This document shows positions 41,257-50,609 of a DNA stretch of 64,000 bases, one piece after another; position 1 is the first letter of the stretch, and every line of letters begins with the position of its first letter. A program made the translations under genes and the position numbers. The stretch is from CAVPEV01 sp963703555 (lineage in GTDB: Bacteria; Actinomycetota; Actinomycetes; Actinomycetales; Cellulomonadaceae), in NCBI GenBank assembly GCA_963703555.1, contig CAVPEV010000028.1:1-64000 (forward strand), in the 5' to 3' direction. The notes under the pieces are model-generated. The model did not search any database. It was not told the DNA's origin and saw nothing but the letters and a program-made list of their open reading frames with translations.

Positions 41257-41717
41257 TGACGAGACCGCTGACGGTCCTGTCCCCGACTGCGGGGACCGCA
41301 CTGGCCATGGCCGACGTCCCTGACCCCGTGTTCGCCGGGGCCATCGTGGGCCCGGGGCTCGCCGTGGATCCTGCCCGCATGCCGGGCGACGTGGTGGCGC
41401 CGGTGGCCGGCACCGTCGCGACCGTCCACCCGCACGCCTTCGTCGTCCAGGTGGCCGACGGTCGGGCAGTCCTCGTCCACCTGGGGATCGACACCGTCCA
41501 GCTGGGCGGGGCCGGCTTCACCGTGCACGTGACGGAGGGTGGGCACGTCGAGGCCGGCGACGTCGTCGTGAGCTGGGACCCGGCAGCGGTGGACGCCGGC
41601 GGACGCTCGCCGGTGTGCCCCGTCGTGGCGCTGCAGGCCGACGGGGCCGCGCTGCGGCACCTGGTCGCCGCGGGCGACGAGGTGCGCACCGGCCAGCCAC
41701 TGTTCGAGTGGAGCTGA
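41256..41717 (+). CDS. PTS EIIA, glucose class (Crr-like)
   Basis: 153 residues. GDVVAPVAGTVATVHPHAFVVQ and VLVHLGIDTVQLGGAGFTVHV, the latter with the phosphorylated His after the partner His about 15 residues earlier, are the EIIA-Glc signature. It receives phosphate from HPr and passes it to EIIB; the unphosphorylated form often regulates other transporters. Last gene of the gntR–EIIB–EIIB–EIIA operon. Confidence 0.92.
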   Translation: MTRPLTVLSPTAGTALAMADVPDPVFAGAIVGPGLAVDPARMPGDVVAPVAGTVATVHPHAFVVQVADGRAVLVHLGIDTVQLGGAGFTVHVTEGGHVEAGDVVVSWDPAAVDAGGRSPVCPVVALQADGAALRHLVAAGDEVRTGQPLFEWS

Positions 41718-41759
41718 CGCGGGCCCGCGCCGCGACGGGCGCGCAGCCCGCGGCCGCCG

Positions 41760-43058
41760 TCAGACCAGGTCCGGGGCGGCGTCGGACTGTCGTGTCGGGT
41801 GCGGCGCGGGGGGCACCGGGCCGTCGAGGAGCGGATCGCGGGTGCGCCGCATCCAGGTCAGGAGCTCCTCGTCGTACCGGCGGACGATCGGCTCGAGCTC
41901 GGGCCGATCCGCCAGGTCGACGAGCTCGTCCGGGTCGGCGACGAGGTCGTAGAGCTCGCGGGCAGGGCGCGGCGCCAGGTGGGCGTCGCCCATGCCGGCC
42001 CGGGTCCGGCTGTCCTCGAGGTCCTTGGCCAGGTGCAGCAGCGGCCCCGGTGCGAAGTTGCGGATGTACTTCCAGTGTGCCGTGCGCACGGCCCGGATCG
42101 GGTCGTAGCCGTCGTGGTAGGTCTTCTCGAAGTACAGCGTGCGGTTGTCCTCGTCCGCAGGGTCCGGCTGGCGGAGGTACGGCAGCAGGCTGGTTCCCTC
42201 CAGATCGGCTCCTGGGGCTCCACCCGCCAGCTCCACCAGGGTCGGGGCGATGTCCAGGTGGCTCACCTGGGCCTGGACTCGGCGCGGCGGCGTGCCCCAG
42301 GAGGTGGGCGGGCGCACGATCATGGCCACTCCCAGGCCCGTGTCGTAGAGGGTCCCTTTGGCCCGGGGGAGTGCCGCGCCGTGGTCGGTCGTGAAGATGA
42401 CCAGTGTCCGGGCCGGGTCCGCCCAGCGGTCCACCGCCTCGAGCACCCGGCCGACCGCCGCATCGAGCTGGGCGATCGACCCGTACATGCCTGACAGGTC
42501 GGCCCGGGTGTCGGCGTTGTCCGGCAGGTAGGCCGGCACTGCGACGGTGGCGGGGTCTGCCGGCTCGTAGTCGCTCGCCGGCCACGGCCGGTGGATCTCC
42601 CACATGCCGGCGGTGAGGAAGAACGGTGCCGTCGCGTCACGCTCGGCGAGCCACCGGACGGCGGCGTCCGCCACGGACTCCGCCCGGGGCAGGAACCCCA
42701 GGCCGCCCACCTCTGAGAATCCCAGCACCGTGGAGTCGGGGTGCTCGTGCTGCAGCCCCACGAGCGCCGTGTCGTACCCCAGCGGTGCCAGCATCTCCGG
42801 CAGGGTGACCACGCTGCGCCGGTACCGCCAGCCGTCGTGTGCCAGCCCGAACAGTCCGTTGACGTGCGGAGAGACTCCCGTGAACAGGGAGGACCGGGCG
42901 GGCGTGCACAGCGGCGCGGTGGAGAAGGCCCGCTCGAAGACCACCGACCGCTCGGCGAACGCCGCCAGCTGCGGGGTGGGCAGCGTCTGCGGTCCGTAGC
43001 AGGACAGCCACCGGCCCAGGTCGTGCCCGTGGATCAGGACAATGTTCGGTTGCGACAC
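41760..43058 (-). CDS. type I (Cys) sulfatase
   Basis: 432 residues from a GTG behind GGGAGGA. PNIVLIHGHDLGRWLSCYG holds the first metal ligands; the formylglycine site is C51-T-P-A-R; IFTTDHGAALPRAKGT gives later metal ligands. The Cys must be turned to formylglycine, for which an enzyme is encoded at 49427. No signal peptide is seen, so it probably works on imported sugar sulfates in the cytoplasm. It follows the importer genes on the same strand, 64 bases after the second permease. Confidence 0.93.
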   Translation of the reverse strand: MSQPNIVLIHGHDLGRWLSCYGPQTLPTPQLAAFAERSVVFERAFSTAPLCTPARSSLFTGVSPHVNGLFGLAHDGWRYRRSVVTLPEMLAPLGYDTALVGLQHEHPDSTVLGFSEVGGLGFLPRAESVADAAVRWLAERDATAPFFLTAGMWEIHRPWPASDYEPADPATVAVPAYLPDNADTRADLSGMYGSIAQLDAAVGRVLEAVDRWADPARTLVIFTTDHGAALPRAKGTLYDTGLGVAMIVRPPTSWGTPPRRVQAQVSHLDIAPTLVELAGGAPGADLEGTSLLPYLRQPDPADEDNRTLYFEKTYHDGYDPIRAVRTAHWKYIRNFAPGPLLHLAKDLEDSRTRAGMGDAHLAPRPARELYDLVADPDELVDLADRPELEPIVRRYDEELLTWMRRTRDPLLDGPVPPAPHPTRQSDAAPDLV

Positions 43059-43122
43059 GTGCAGATTCCTCCCTGCTGACGGATGGGTGGCGGTGTGCGG
43101 TGCGGTGTGCCGACCGGGAGTG

Positions 43123-43968
43123 TCATCCCTTGACCGCGCCACCCGTCAGGCCCGCGACGATCTGGCGGTTCGCGACGATGGCCAGGATGATGATCGGGAT
43201 CGCCGTGACGGTGCCGACGGCCGCCATGGCGGCGAACTTGATCTCCTGGGGCTGGATGAGCGTGGCGATGCCGACGGTGATGGGGGACTCGGTGCCGCCG
43301 GTGGTGAAGACCAGGCCGAAGAGGAACTCGTTCCAGACCTGGATCGCCGTGAAGATGGCCACGGCGGCGATCCCCGGGGCGGCCAGGGGAAGCATGACCA
43401 GACGGAACGCGCCGACCTCGCTGGCACCGTCGATGGCTGCCGACTCGCGCAGCTGGCTGGGAACGGTGTCGAAGTAGAACTTCGTCATGATGGTGGCGAA
43501 GGGCAGGTTGAACACCGTGTTGAGCAGCACCAGGCCCAGCAGGCTGCGCATCAGCCCATAGCTGGTCAGCGTCGCGAAGAGGCCCGGGACCAGCGTCATC
43601 GGCGGGATGACCTGCAGCAGCGCGGCGCCGCCCAGGACGACGGCGACCGTCCGGGGGGACCAGGACAGCTGACTGAGGCTGTACCCGGCGAAGACGGCGA
43701 TGACCAAGCACAGCGCGGTCGCCGAGACCACCAGGATCACGCTGTTGAGCACCTGCCGGCCGTACACGCTGTCCGGCCCGAACGTGGTCACGAAGTTCTG
43801 CAGCGTGAGCTCGAAGGTCCAGCCGGGGGAGATGATGGCGCGCGGTCTCTGGAAGGCGATGAGCACCATCCATAGGACAGGGACGATCGTGAGCACCGCC
43901 GCGCCGACGAGCACGACCCGGACGAGCCAGGCTCCTGGCGTCCGGAGGGGTTGGTTGCGCTCAGCCAC
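43123..43968 (-). CDS. carbohydrate ABC permease, MalG type
   Basis: 281 residues with six membrane segments and the EAA loop LRESAAIDGASEVGAFRLVMLPLAAPG typical of MalG-class sugar permeases. It overlaps the upstream MalF-type permease by eight bases. The operon lacks an ATPase, as is usual for actinobacterial sugar importers that share MsiK. Confidence 0.94.
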   Translation of the reverse strand: MAERNQPLRTPGAWLVRVVLVGAAVLTIVPVLWMVLIAFQRPRAIISPGWTFELTLQNFVTTFGPDSVYGRQVLNSVILVVSATALCLVIAVFAGYSLSQLSWSPRTVAVVLGGAALLQVIPPMTLVPGLFATLTSYGLMRSLLGLVLLNTVFNLPFATIMTKFYFDTVPSQLRESAAIDGASEVGAFRLVMLPLAAPGIAAVAIFTAIQVWNEFLFGLVFTTGGTESPITVGIATLIQPQEIKFAAMAAVGTVTAIPIIILAIVANRQIVAGLTGGAVKG

Positions 43969-44899
43969 GGGTGAGCCTCCTCAGTGCGCGCTGGAAACCG
44001 AACCCGAGCACGAGGACGAGCACGACGAGCACGACGACCGTCACGCTCAGCGCGGCGCCGTAGCCGTACTCGAACGACTCGAAGAAGACCGAGCGCAGGT
44101 AGATGCTGATGACCGTGGTCGCTGTCCCGGGGCCGCCGAAGGTCAGCAGGTACATCTCGTCGAAGGCCTTGACGCCCATGACCACACGGATCGCAGCTGC
44201 TCCGAGGATCGCGGGCATGAGCAGCGGCAGGACGATCAGCCGGGTCCGTTGCCAGTAGCCGGCGCCGTCGACCGCTGCGGCTTCCAGGACGGATGAGTCC
44301 AGGCCGCGCAGGGCGGTGTAGACGAACAGGAAGACGATCGGCGTCCAGTGCCAGACGTCCACGAGGATGATGGCGACCATCGCCCCGGTCTGGTCACCGA
44401 GCCAGGTCTGGCCCGGCGCCCCGAGGCTCTCCAGTCCCTTGTTCAGCAGGCCGATCTGGGGGCTGAGGATGAGCAGCCACATGACGCTGATGACGACCGG
44501 GGCGATGATGGCCGGCCACAGCAGGATGTTCTGCAACAGCTGTTGCCCGCGCACCAGCCGATCCGTGGCCAGGGCGAGCACGATGCCGAACGCCACGGTG
44601 AGGACGACGGTGGCGGTGATGAACACCGCGGAGTTGAGGATCGACGTACGGAACGTGGCGTCGTCGAGCATGCGGGTGAAGTTGTCCAGGCCCGCGAACG
44701 TCCACAGCATGGCGCCGGCGCGCATCTTGACGTGCCCCAATGCCAGCCAGATCAGTTGGCCCACCGGGTAAGCGATGAGCGCGAGGAAGAAGACCGCCAG
44801 TGGGGCGACCGCGAGGTACTTGAACCAGGCGACCGGCTTGCGCCGACGGCTCGGGGCCGGTCGAGCAAGAGCCGTGCCGGCCCCGAGCGTCGTGGTCAT
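43961..44899 (-). CDS. carbohydrate ABC permease, MalF type
   Basis: 312 residues. An Arg-rich cytoplasmic lead, six membrane segments and the EAA loop SVLEAAAVDGAGYWQRTRLIVLPLLMP identify the MalF class. It overlaps the binding-protein stop (ATGA) and pairs with the MalG-type permease that follows. Confidence 0.94.
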   Translation of the reverse strand: MTTTLGAGTALARPAPSRRRKPVAWFKYLAVAPLAVFFLALIAYPVGQLIWLALGHVKMRAGAMLWTFAGLDNFTRMLDDATFRTSILNSAVFITATVVLTVAFGIVLALATDRLVRGQQLLQNILLWPAIIAPVVISVMWLLILSPQIGLLNKGLESLGAPGQTWLGDQTGAMVAIILVDVWHWTPIVFLFVYTALRGLDSSVLEAAAVDGAGYWQRTRLIVLPLLMPAILGAAAIRVVMGVKAFDEMYLLTFGGPGTATTVISIYLRSVFFESFEYGYGAALSVTVVVLVVLVLVLGFGFQRALRRLTRG

Positions 44900-46200
44900 G
44901 ACAGGAAGCCCGCGTCCTTGACGACCTTCGTCATGCCCTCGTCCATCTGCTTCAGCGCGTCATCGGTGCTGACCGTGCCCGCGACGTACTGCCCGAGGAT
45001 CGGATCGAGGACGTCGAGCAGCGCCGGGGTGAACGGGTACCGCATCCCGCCGCGGATCTTGTCGGCCGACTTGACGATCGTCTGGATCTCGGGGCGATCG
45101 CTGGTGATGTCCGACCGGGTCGTGACCCCGCCATACCCGACCCACTTCTGCTGGGCGTCCTTGCTGGTCAGCCACGTCATGAAGGCGTAGGCCGCCTGGG
45201 CGCGGTCGGCAGGGAGCCCGGTCGGGATGGCCAGGGTCCAGGTGCCGCTCACCGGGGTCTGACCGGGGAGCACCGCATAGCCGATCTTGCCGGCCACGAG
45301 GGATGCGGCAGGGTCCTCCAGCGGGGCGGCGACGGCTGCCACGAGGGTCGCCTGGAGCGTCTTGCCCGCCTGCATGAGCGAGGTGGCCTCGGCCTGCGCC
45401 ACGGTCTGGGGCGCCGCGGGCCCGATGTCGGCGAGCGCCTTGAACTCCTCGATGGCCTGCTTGCCCTCCGGGGTGTTGATCGCGGGGGTCCAGTCGCCGC
45501 CGAGCTCGTCCGTGAACCACTTGCCGCCATAGGTGAACAGGAGGGCGCTGAAGTCGTAGGTCGGCGTCTTGCCCCGCAGGACATAGCCATTGTCGACGGC
45601 GCCGGCATCCTTGGCTGCCTTGCCGTTGGAGACGACCTGGTCCCAGGTGGTCGGGACCTTGAGCCCCAGCTGGTCGTACAGGTCTGTGCGGTACATGAAC
45701 TCCTGGATGTTGCCGTTGATGGGCAACGAGTACGGCACGCCCTTCGGCGACGTCGTGCGCGCGTCGGCGTCCCACTGCCCGACGCCGTCGAAGCTGATCA
45801 ACCCCTGGTCCCAGGAGAACGACGGGTCGACGTCGGTGAGCGGCTGCACCCACTGGTTGTCGTAGAACTGCCCGACCCATTGCTCGTTGAGCTGGAACAC
45901 GTCGAACGCGTTCGAGCCGGATTGTGCGGCGTTCGCCTCCTGGGTGAGCAGGCCGTCGAACGGGAACGACTTGACGACGACGTCGACGCCCGTCTCGGCC
46001 TTGTAGTCGGCGATGATCTTCTGGTAGCTGGGCAGCCACGGGGTCTCCGCGACGGGGATGGTCAGCTGCTTGACGGTGCTGGCGGTCTTGCTGCCGGTGC
46101 CCGTCGGCTCGGCGGGCGTGCTGCTGGCGCAGGCGGTCAGCGCGACGCTGACCCCGGCGGCCACGGCGAGGAACGCCGTGCGGCGGTGTCGGTGTGTCAC
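44896..46200 (-). CDS. carbohydrate ABC solute-binding lipoprotein, family 1
   Basis: 434 residues from a GTG behind AAAGGAGAA. Lipobox LTAC with Cys24; then IIADYKAETGVDVVVKSFPF and FDVFQLNEQWVGQFYDNQWV, the family-1 layout of sugar-binding proteins. Located between two sulfatase genes, it probably binds a sulfated mono- or oligosaccharide. A LacI-type operator lies 14 bases upstream of the start. Confidence 0.92.
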   Translation of the reverse strand: MTHRHRRTAFLAVAAGVSVALTACASSTPAEPTGTGSKTASTVKQLTIPVAETPWLPSYQKIIADYKAETGVDVVVKSFPFDGLLTQEANAAQSGSNAFDVFQLNEQWVGQFYDNQWVQPLTDVDPSFSWDQGLISFDGVGQWDADARTTSPKGVPYSLPINGNIQEFMYRTDLYDQLGLKVPTTWDQVVSNGKAAKDAGAVDNGYVLRGKTPTYDFSALLFTYGGKWFTDELGGDWTPAINTPEGKQAIEEFKALADIGPAAPQTVAQAEATSLMQAGKTLQATLVAAVAAPLEDPAASLVAGKIGYAVLPGQTPVSGTWTLAIPTGLPADRAQAAYAFMTWLTSKDAQQKWVGYGGVTTRSDITSDRPEIQTIVKSADKIRGGMRYPFTPALLDVLDPILGQYVAGTVSTDDALKQMDEGMTKVVKDAGFLS

Positions 46201-46213
46201 AACGATTCTCCTT

Positions 46214-46225
46214 TGGATCGATCTA
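46214..46225. promoter_or_regulatory. LacI-type operator, copy 1 (TGGATCGATCTA)
   Basis: A 12-base sequence with central ATCGAT palindrome, directly upstream of the binding-protein start. The identical 12 bases occur at 48198-48209 before the second sulfatase. Central CG palindromes are typical of LacI-family sites, and a LacI gene is the next gene on that strand. Confidence 0.6.
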
Positions 46226-46277
46226 CGGCACGATATGAACTTCTGCGACAGCCTCGACGCCACCGGGCGCCGAAACA

Positions 46278-48095
46278 TCACGCCTCCGGGAGCGCCTCCA
46301 GCTCGTCGGCGATCTCGTGCAGCGTCTGCCAGGGCAGCACGCCGATCATGAGGGCCGCAGCCCGGTACAGCGACATGTCGGAGCAGATCTCGGCGAACGG
46401 GCCGACGGTGAGCGGCCGGCAGTGCCGGGCCAGCACCGCCGCGGCCGCGGGGTCGGCGAGCAGCCGGGCCACCGGGGTGGCCACGCCCAGTCGCGAGGAC
46501 GGGAAGTCGGACAGCGGCGGCGCCGGCCGGCGGGACGCGCGGGCGGCCGGTTGCTGCCGGGCGCAGAGCAGGTGAGCGTGGGTGACCGGGCTGTCCGTCG
46601 GCAGCCCGAGCCGCTCGAACTGGCTGGGTGGGGCGTCGTTGGCCACCATGGCGTCCACGAGGGCTTGGGCCATCCGCAGCTCCAGGTCGTCGTCGACCAG
46701 CGGATGCTCCTGACCCGGATCGGTCCGCAGGTCGAACAACAGGGTCCCGAACGCGGCCGGGTTGGTGGAGGCGGACCCGGGCGTGCGCAGCACGGGCATG
46801 CCCTTGGTGAACGTGAAGCCTGGCACGAGTTCGGCCTCGCGCAGCTCGCCGGGGGAGAACCGGCCGCGCATGTGGGTCGGCATGAGGGTGTGCTCGTACA
46901 GCGGAGCGTTCGCCGCGTCGTGGCTGGCCCGCATGTAGACGTAGCGCCCGTCCGTGACGGTGACGTGCCCACCGAAGCCGCCGAACAGGCCGTACTCGCG
47001 CACCGGTGCGTCCGAGCGGACGGTCTCGGCCAGCGGCACGCCCTGCATGTCCGCCGTACGCGGCACGTCGAAGAAGTCCAGCAGGGTGGGGCCGAAGTCG
47101 ATGGTCTGGGCCAGTGCACGCCGCCGCTCGCCGGCCACCCCGCTCCGCGGGTCCCAGACGAACAGCGGCGTGTGGATCGTCTCCTCGAACCACGGGGGTA
47201 CGGACTTGCCCCACCAACCGTGCTCCCCGAGCAGGAACCCGTGGTCCGTGCAGACCATGAGCAGGGTGTCCGACCACAGCTCGTACTCGTCCATCGCGTC
47301 GAGGACCCGCCCCAGCGAGGCGTCACACATGCTCACCAGCGCCTCGTAGTGCCGCCGCACGTGCTGCACGGTCGCGTGGTCCTCGAGGACCTGCATGTAC
47401 TCGGGCCAGTCGTAGTCCGGCCCCGCGTACCCGTCGTCCGGGTAGAGATCGAGGAAGGTCGGGTCGCTGGAGAACGGCTCGTGCGGGTCGAACGTCTCGA
47501 TCTGGACCATCCAGCGCTGCTCGTGGCGGTTCTCGCGGATGAACTCCAGCCCCGCGTCGAACGTCCGGGTCTGCGGGTGGTCGGCGAGCCCGTGCAGATG
47601 CTCGCGGTTGATCCGGTCCTGACGCCACGTGCCGCTGCGGTGCACGCGGAGATCGTCCTCGACGGGTTCGGGATCGCGGACGCGACCCTTCCACGGGTCG
47701 CCCTGCTGACCGCGGACCAGGCTGTACGTGCCGTAACGGGTGTGATATGTCGCCCCGCCGTCCTCCCAGTAGTGCATGTGGTCAGTCGCCAGATGGGTCG
47801 TCACACCGTGCCGGCCGAGGATCTCGGGCACGGAGTCGTCGAACGGCTCCAGCGGTCCCCAACCGCGGTGCAGGAAGTTGTACCGGCCGGTGTGCAGCTC
47901 ACGGCGAGCTGGCATGCACGGCATGCTGCCCGCATAGCAGGTGTCGAAGGTGACCGCTCGGCGGGCCAGCCGCTCGAAGTTGGGTGCGTGCACCGCCGGG
48001 ATGGCAGCGGTTCCGGCCGGGCCCGGCACCTGGCCCGCGTAGGGCGGCAGGTAGTGCCGGTTCAGGCTGTCGAACCAGACGACGACGGCGCGCAC
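46278..48095 (-). CDS. type I (Cys) sulfatase, large
   Basis: 605 residues from the GTG at 48095, preceded by GGAGGG; an ATG at 48188 has no such site. VRAVVVWFDSLNRHYLPPYAG, the formylglycine site C60-M-P-A-R and MVCTDHGFLLGEHGWWGKS mark a sulfatase. The C-terminal ~150 residues are helical and unlike short sulfatases. No signal peptide. The first metal Asp pair is reduced to W-F-D-S, as in some distant family members. It is 77 bases upstream of the importer binding-protein gene, possibly one transcript, with an operator before each. Confidence 0.9.
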   Translation of the reverse strand: MRAVVVWFDSLNRHYLPPYAGQVPGPAGTAAIPAVHAPNFERLARRAVTFDTCYAGSMPCMPARRELHTGRYNFLHRGWGPLEPFDDSVPEILGRHGVTTHLATDHMHYWEDGGATYHTRYGTYSLVRGQQGDPWKGRVRDPEPVEDDLRVHRSGTWRQDRINREHLHGLADHPQTRTFDAGLEFIRENRHEQRWMVQIETFDPHEPFSSDPTFLDLYPDDGYAGPDYDWPEYMQVLEDHATVQHVRRHYEALVSMCDASLGRVLDAMDEYELWSDTLLMVCTDHGFLLGEHGWWGKSVPPWFEETIHTPLFVWDPRSGVAGERRRALAQTIDFGPTLLDFFDVPRTADMQGVPLAETVRSDAPVREYGLFGGFGGHVTVTDGRYVYMRASHDAANAPLYEHTLMPTHMRGRFSPGELREAELVPGFTFTKGMPVLRTPGSASTNPAAFGTLLFDLRTDPGQEHPLVDDDLELRMAQALVDAMVANDAPPSQFERLGLPTDSPVTHAHLLCARQQPAARASRRPAPPLSDFPSSRLGVATPVARLLADPAAAAVLARHCRPLTVGPFAEICSDMSLYRAAALMIGVLPWQTLHEIADELEALPEA

Positions 48096-48197
48096 GGCGG
48101 GGACCCTCCGGTAGCAGCTGCGGTGACCTGTTGTGGGGCGCGACGAGCGCCCTCGGGGCGAGGCATCCCGGGTGATGCCGTGACGCATCTCCGATGA

Positions 48198-48209
48198 TGG
48201 ATCGATCTA
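48198..48209. promoter_or_regulatory. LacI-type operator, copy 2 (TGGATCGATCTA)
   Basis: Identical 12 bases to 46214-46225; the match extends weakly (GATCTAA) here. It lies about 100 bases upstream of the second sulfatase and just after the lacI-family stop, so it probably controls the sulfatase promoter. Confidence 0.6.
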
Positions 48210-48235
48210 AAAGGTAGCCAGCGCGCCCCTGCTGG

Positions 48236-49363
48236 TCAAGCCTCCGGGCCGCACGACTCGCGTACCTGCAGCTGCGGCTCGCAGATGATCGCTTCGGGCG
48301 GGTCGCCGGCCGCGCCGGCCATGCGCTTCATGAGCAGTCGTGCGCCGGCCTGCCCCACGTCGCGGGCGAACGAGGAGATCGAGGTCAGCGACGGCGACCA
48401 GCTGCGGGCGTGCTCCACGTCGTCGAACCCGATGACCCGGACCTGCTCGCCGATGGTGACGCCCTCGTCCCGCAGGGCTCGCATCAGCCCGAACGCGATG
48501 GCGTCCGAGTGGCAGATGATCCCGTCAGGCAGCGGCTCGTGACGGGCGAGCAGCCGGCGCGCGGTGTCGTAGCCGTCGGTGCTCGACACCTGGGTGGGCA
48601 CGGACCACGCGTGGTCGATCCGGGCACCCGCCGCCTCGACGATGCGGACGATCGCGTGCCAGCGGTCCGCGCGGCCGTAGACGTCCGCGGGCCCGCCGAG
48701 GAAGGCGATCCGCCGGCAGCCGTGGTCCAGCAGGTGCTGGGCGGCCAGCTCGCCACCACGCCGGTCGTTCGCGCCCACGTAGTCGGCGGCCAGGCCCGCG
48801 ATCCGGCGGGTCAGGAAGACGTGCGGCACTCGCAGGTTCACCAGGGGAACCGTCATGTCCCGCCGCGAACCGATCGCCGGGACGATGAGCAGGCCGTCGA
48901 CGCGGTACTCCAGAAAGGTGCGCACGAGGTCCGCCTGACGGTCAGGGTCGTCCAGCGTGTTCCCGAGCAGCACCGTCCAGCCGGAAGGGCCGAGCTCGGC
49001 GTCCACGGCCTCGAAGAGCGCGGAGAAGTGCGGGTTGCGCAGGCCGGCCATGAGGAACCCGACCGTCCCGCTGCGTTGCATGCGCAGGCCCGCCGCCCGG
49101 CGGTTGTAGACGTAGCCGAGGTCCTCGGCGGCGGCCAGCACGCGGTCGCGGGTCGCGGCGGCGACCAGCGGGCTGCCCTGGAAGACCAGGGAGGCCGTCG
49201 AGCGGGAGTACCCGGCCGCGCGCGCGACGTCGGCGAGGGTGATGCGGTGGCGGTCGATCGCGATGGTGGCACGGGCGCCGGCCGGTCCGCCCGTCGCGGT
49301 GGTGACGTACGCGCCGGGTGCGCGCTCGCCCGCGGCATCCGGGCCTGCCGGGCTGTTCCCCAT
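48236..49363 (-). CDS. LacI-family transcriptional repressor
   Basis: 375 residues from the ATG at 49363 (another ATG at 49372). After ~40 unusual N-terminal residues the HTH reads ITLADVARAAGYSRSTASLVFQGS, with the hinge RAAGLRMQRSGTVGFLM; the periplasmic-binding-like effector domain follows (GLRNPHFSALFEAVDAELG ... SDAIAFGLMRALRDEG). It is expected to repress the sulfatase–importer genes through the TGGATCGATCTA sites until a sugar binds. Diverges from the formylglycine-generating enzyme gene 63 bases away. Confidence 0.93.
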   Translation of the reverse strand: MGNSPAGPDAAGERAPGAYVTTATGGPAGARATIAIDRHRITLADVARAAGYSRSTASLVFQGSPLVAAATRDRVLAAAEDLGYVYNRRAAGLRMQRSGTVGFLMAGLRNPHFSALFEAVDAELGPSGWTVLLGNTLDDPDRQADLVRTFLEYRVDGLLIVPAIGSRRDMTVPLVNLRVPHVFLTRRIAGLAADYVGANDRRGGELAAQHLLDHGCRRIAFLGGPADVYGRADRWHAIVRIVEAAGARIDHAWSVPTQVSSTDGYDTARRLLARHEPLPDGIICHSDAIAFGLMRALRDEGVTIGEQVRVIGFDDVEHARSWSPSLTSISSFARDVGQAGARLLMKRMAGAAGDPPEAIICEPQLQVRESCGPEA

Positions 49364-49426
49364 GGCGGGCATGGTAGCGGCGGCCGAGGAGTGCCCCAGG
49401 CCGCGCGTGGCGGTCCGCGTGGCAGG

Positions 49427-50440
49427 ATGCGCCCCGTGGACTCTGGGTGCTGCGCGGTGTCCCGCGGTCGCGACGATCGCCTGGCTCGTCACGCTGATGG
49501 CGACGGTGGCGGCCCGGCCGGTGCACGGCACAGCGGGCCGCCGGGCCGCGCGTCGGCGCTCGCGCGTGCCGGCGGCAGCGCCGGGCCCCGCCATGCAGCG
49601 GTCGTCCGGCTGCCCGGTGGCACGTTCCTGATGGGTGGCGCGGACGCGGACGCCAACCCCTTGGACGGCGAGGGCCCGGTCCGGCCGGTCACCCTCAGCC
49701 CGTTCGGCATCGGGGCCTGTACGGTGACGAACGCGGAGTTCGCCAGGTTCGTCGCGGACACCGGCTACGTCACGCAGGCGGAGGAGTTCGGCTGGTCCTT
49801 CGTGTTCGCCGCGTTCCTGCCGGCCGAGCTGCGCAGGGGTGCCGCGCGGGCCGCGGAGGCACCCTGGTGGTGCCGGGTGCCGGGCTCGTCCTGGCTGCAG
49901 CCCGAGGGGCCGGGGTCCGGCGTCGGCGAGCGCACCGACCACCCCGTCGTGCACGTGTCCTGGCGGGACGCCGAGGCCTACGCCCGGTGGGCGGGCGGAC
50001 GACTGCCCACCGAGGCCGAGTGGGAGTACGCAGCACGAGGGGGTCTGGTCCAGGCGCGCTACGCCTGGGGCGACGAGCTGCTGCCCGGCGGGGAGCACCG
50101 GTGCAACATCTGGCAGGGCACCTTCCCCACCCACAACACGGCGGAGGACGGCTACGCCGGCACCGCGCCGGTCGCCGCGTTCCCGCCCAACGGCTTCGGG
50201 CTCTACGGCGTCGCGGGCAACGTATGGGAGATGTGCGCGGACCGTTGGACGACGGAGCACGTCGCCGAGCCGTCGCAGGACCCGACCGGTCCTCGGACCG
50301 GCGGCCACCGGGTCATGCGAGGCGGCTCCTACCTGTGCCACGACTCGTACTGCAACCGGTACCGGGTCGCTGCACGGACGAGCAACACACCGGACAGCTC
50401 CGCCGGCAACCTGGGGTTCCGGCTCGGCTACGACATGTGA
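49427..50440 (+). CDS. formylglycine-generating enzyme (sulfatase activator)
   Basis: 337 residues. The first ~65 residues are low-complexity Arg/Gly text; then VRLPGGTFLMGG opens the SUMF1/FGE domain, with GRLPTEAEWEYAARGG, NVWEMCADRW and VMRGGSYLCHDSYCNRYRVA. The two catalytic cysteines are about 304 and 309, and NTPDSSAGNLGFR matches SUMF1. It oxidises the Cys of CxPxR to formylglycine and so would activate both sulfatases here. Start uncertain: ATG 49427 and GTG 49436 are near a weak GGCAGG, and a later start is possible. Confidence 0.93.
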   Translation: MRPVDSGCCAVSRGRDDRLARHADGDGGGPAGARHSGPPGRASALARAGGSAGPRHAAVVRLPGGTFLMGGADADANPLDGEGPVRPVTLSPFGIGACTVTNAEFARFVADTGYVTQAEEFGWSFVFAAFLPAELRRGAARAAEAPWWCRVPGSSWLQPEGPGSGVGERTDHPVVHVSWRDAEAYARWAGGRLPTEAEWEYAARGGLVQARYAWGDELLPGGEHRCNIWQGTFPTHNTAEDGYAGTAPVAAFPPNGFGLYGVAGNVWEMCADRWTTEHVAEPSQDPTGPRTGGHRVMRGGSYLCHDSYCNRYRVAARTSNTPDSSAGNLGFRLGYDM

Positions 50441-50609
50441 CGGATCGGCGAACGGCGCCGGCCCGCGCAGTTCGTGACCGAGCTCCAGGACCGGTGCGCG
50501 GCGACGGTCGCGGAGGCCGGCGACCCGGGCAACGACGTGCCCGGCGCCCACATCGCCGGGTTCCTCGAGGTCGCCGACACGATGCTGGCGCAGGGTGTCG
50601 CCGGACGGG

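Noticed and set aside
46317..48197. A 626-codon plus-strand frame opposite the large sulfatase
   Set aside because: Antisense shadow; Val/Arg/Gly-rich with no domain, while the minus strand has sulfatase motifs.
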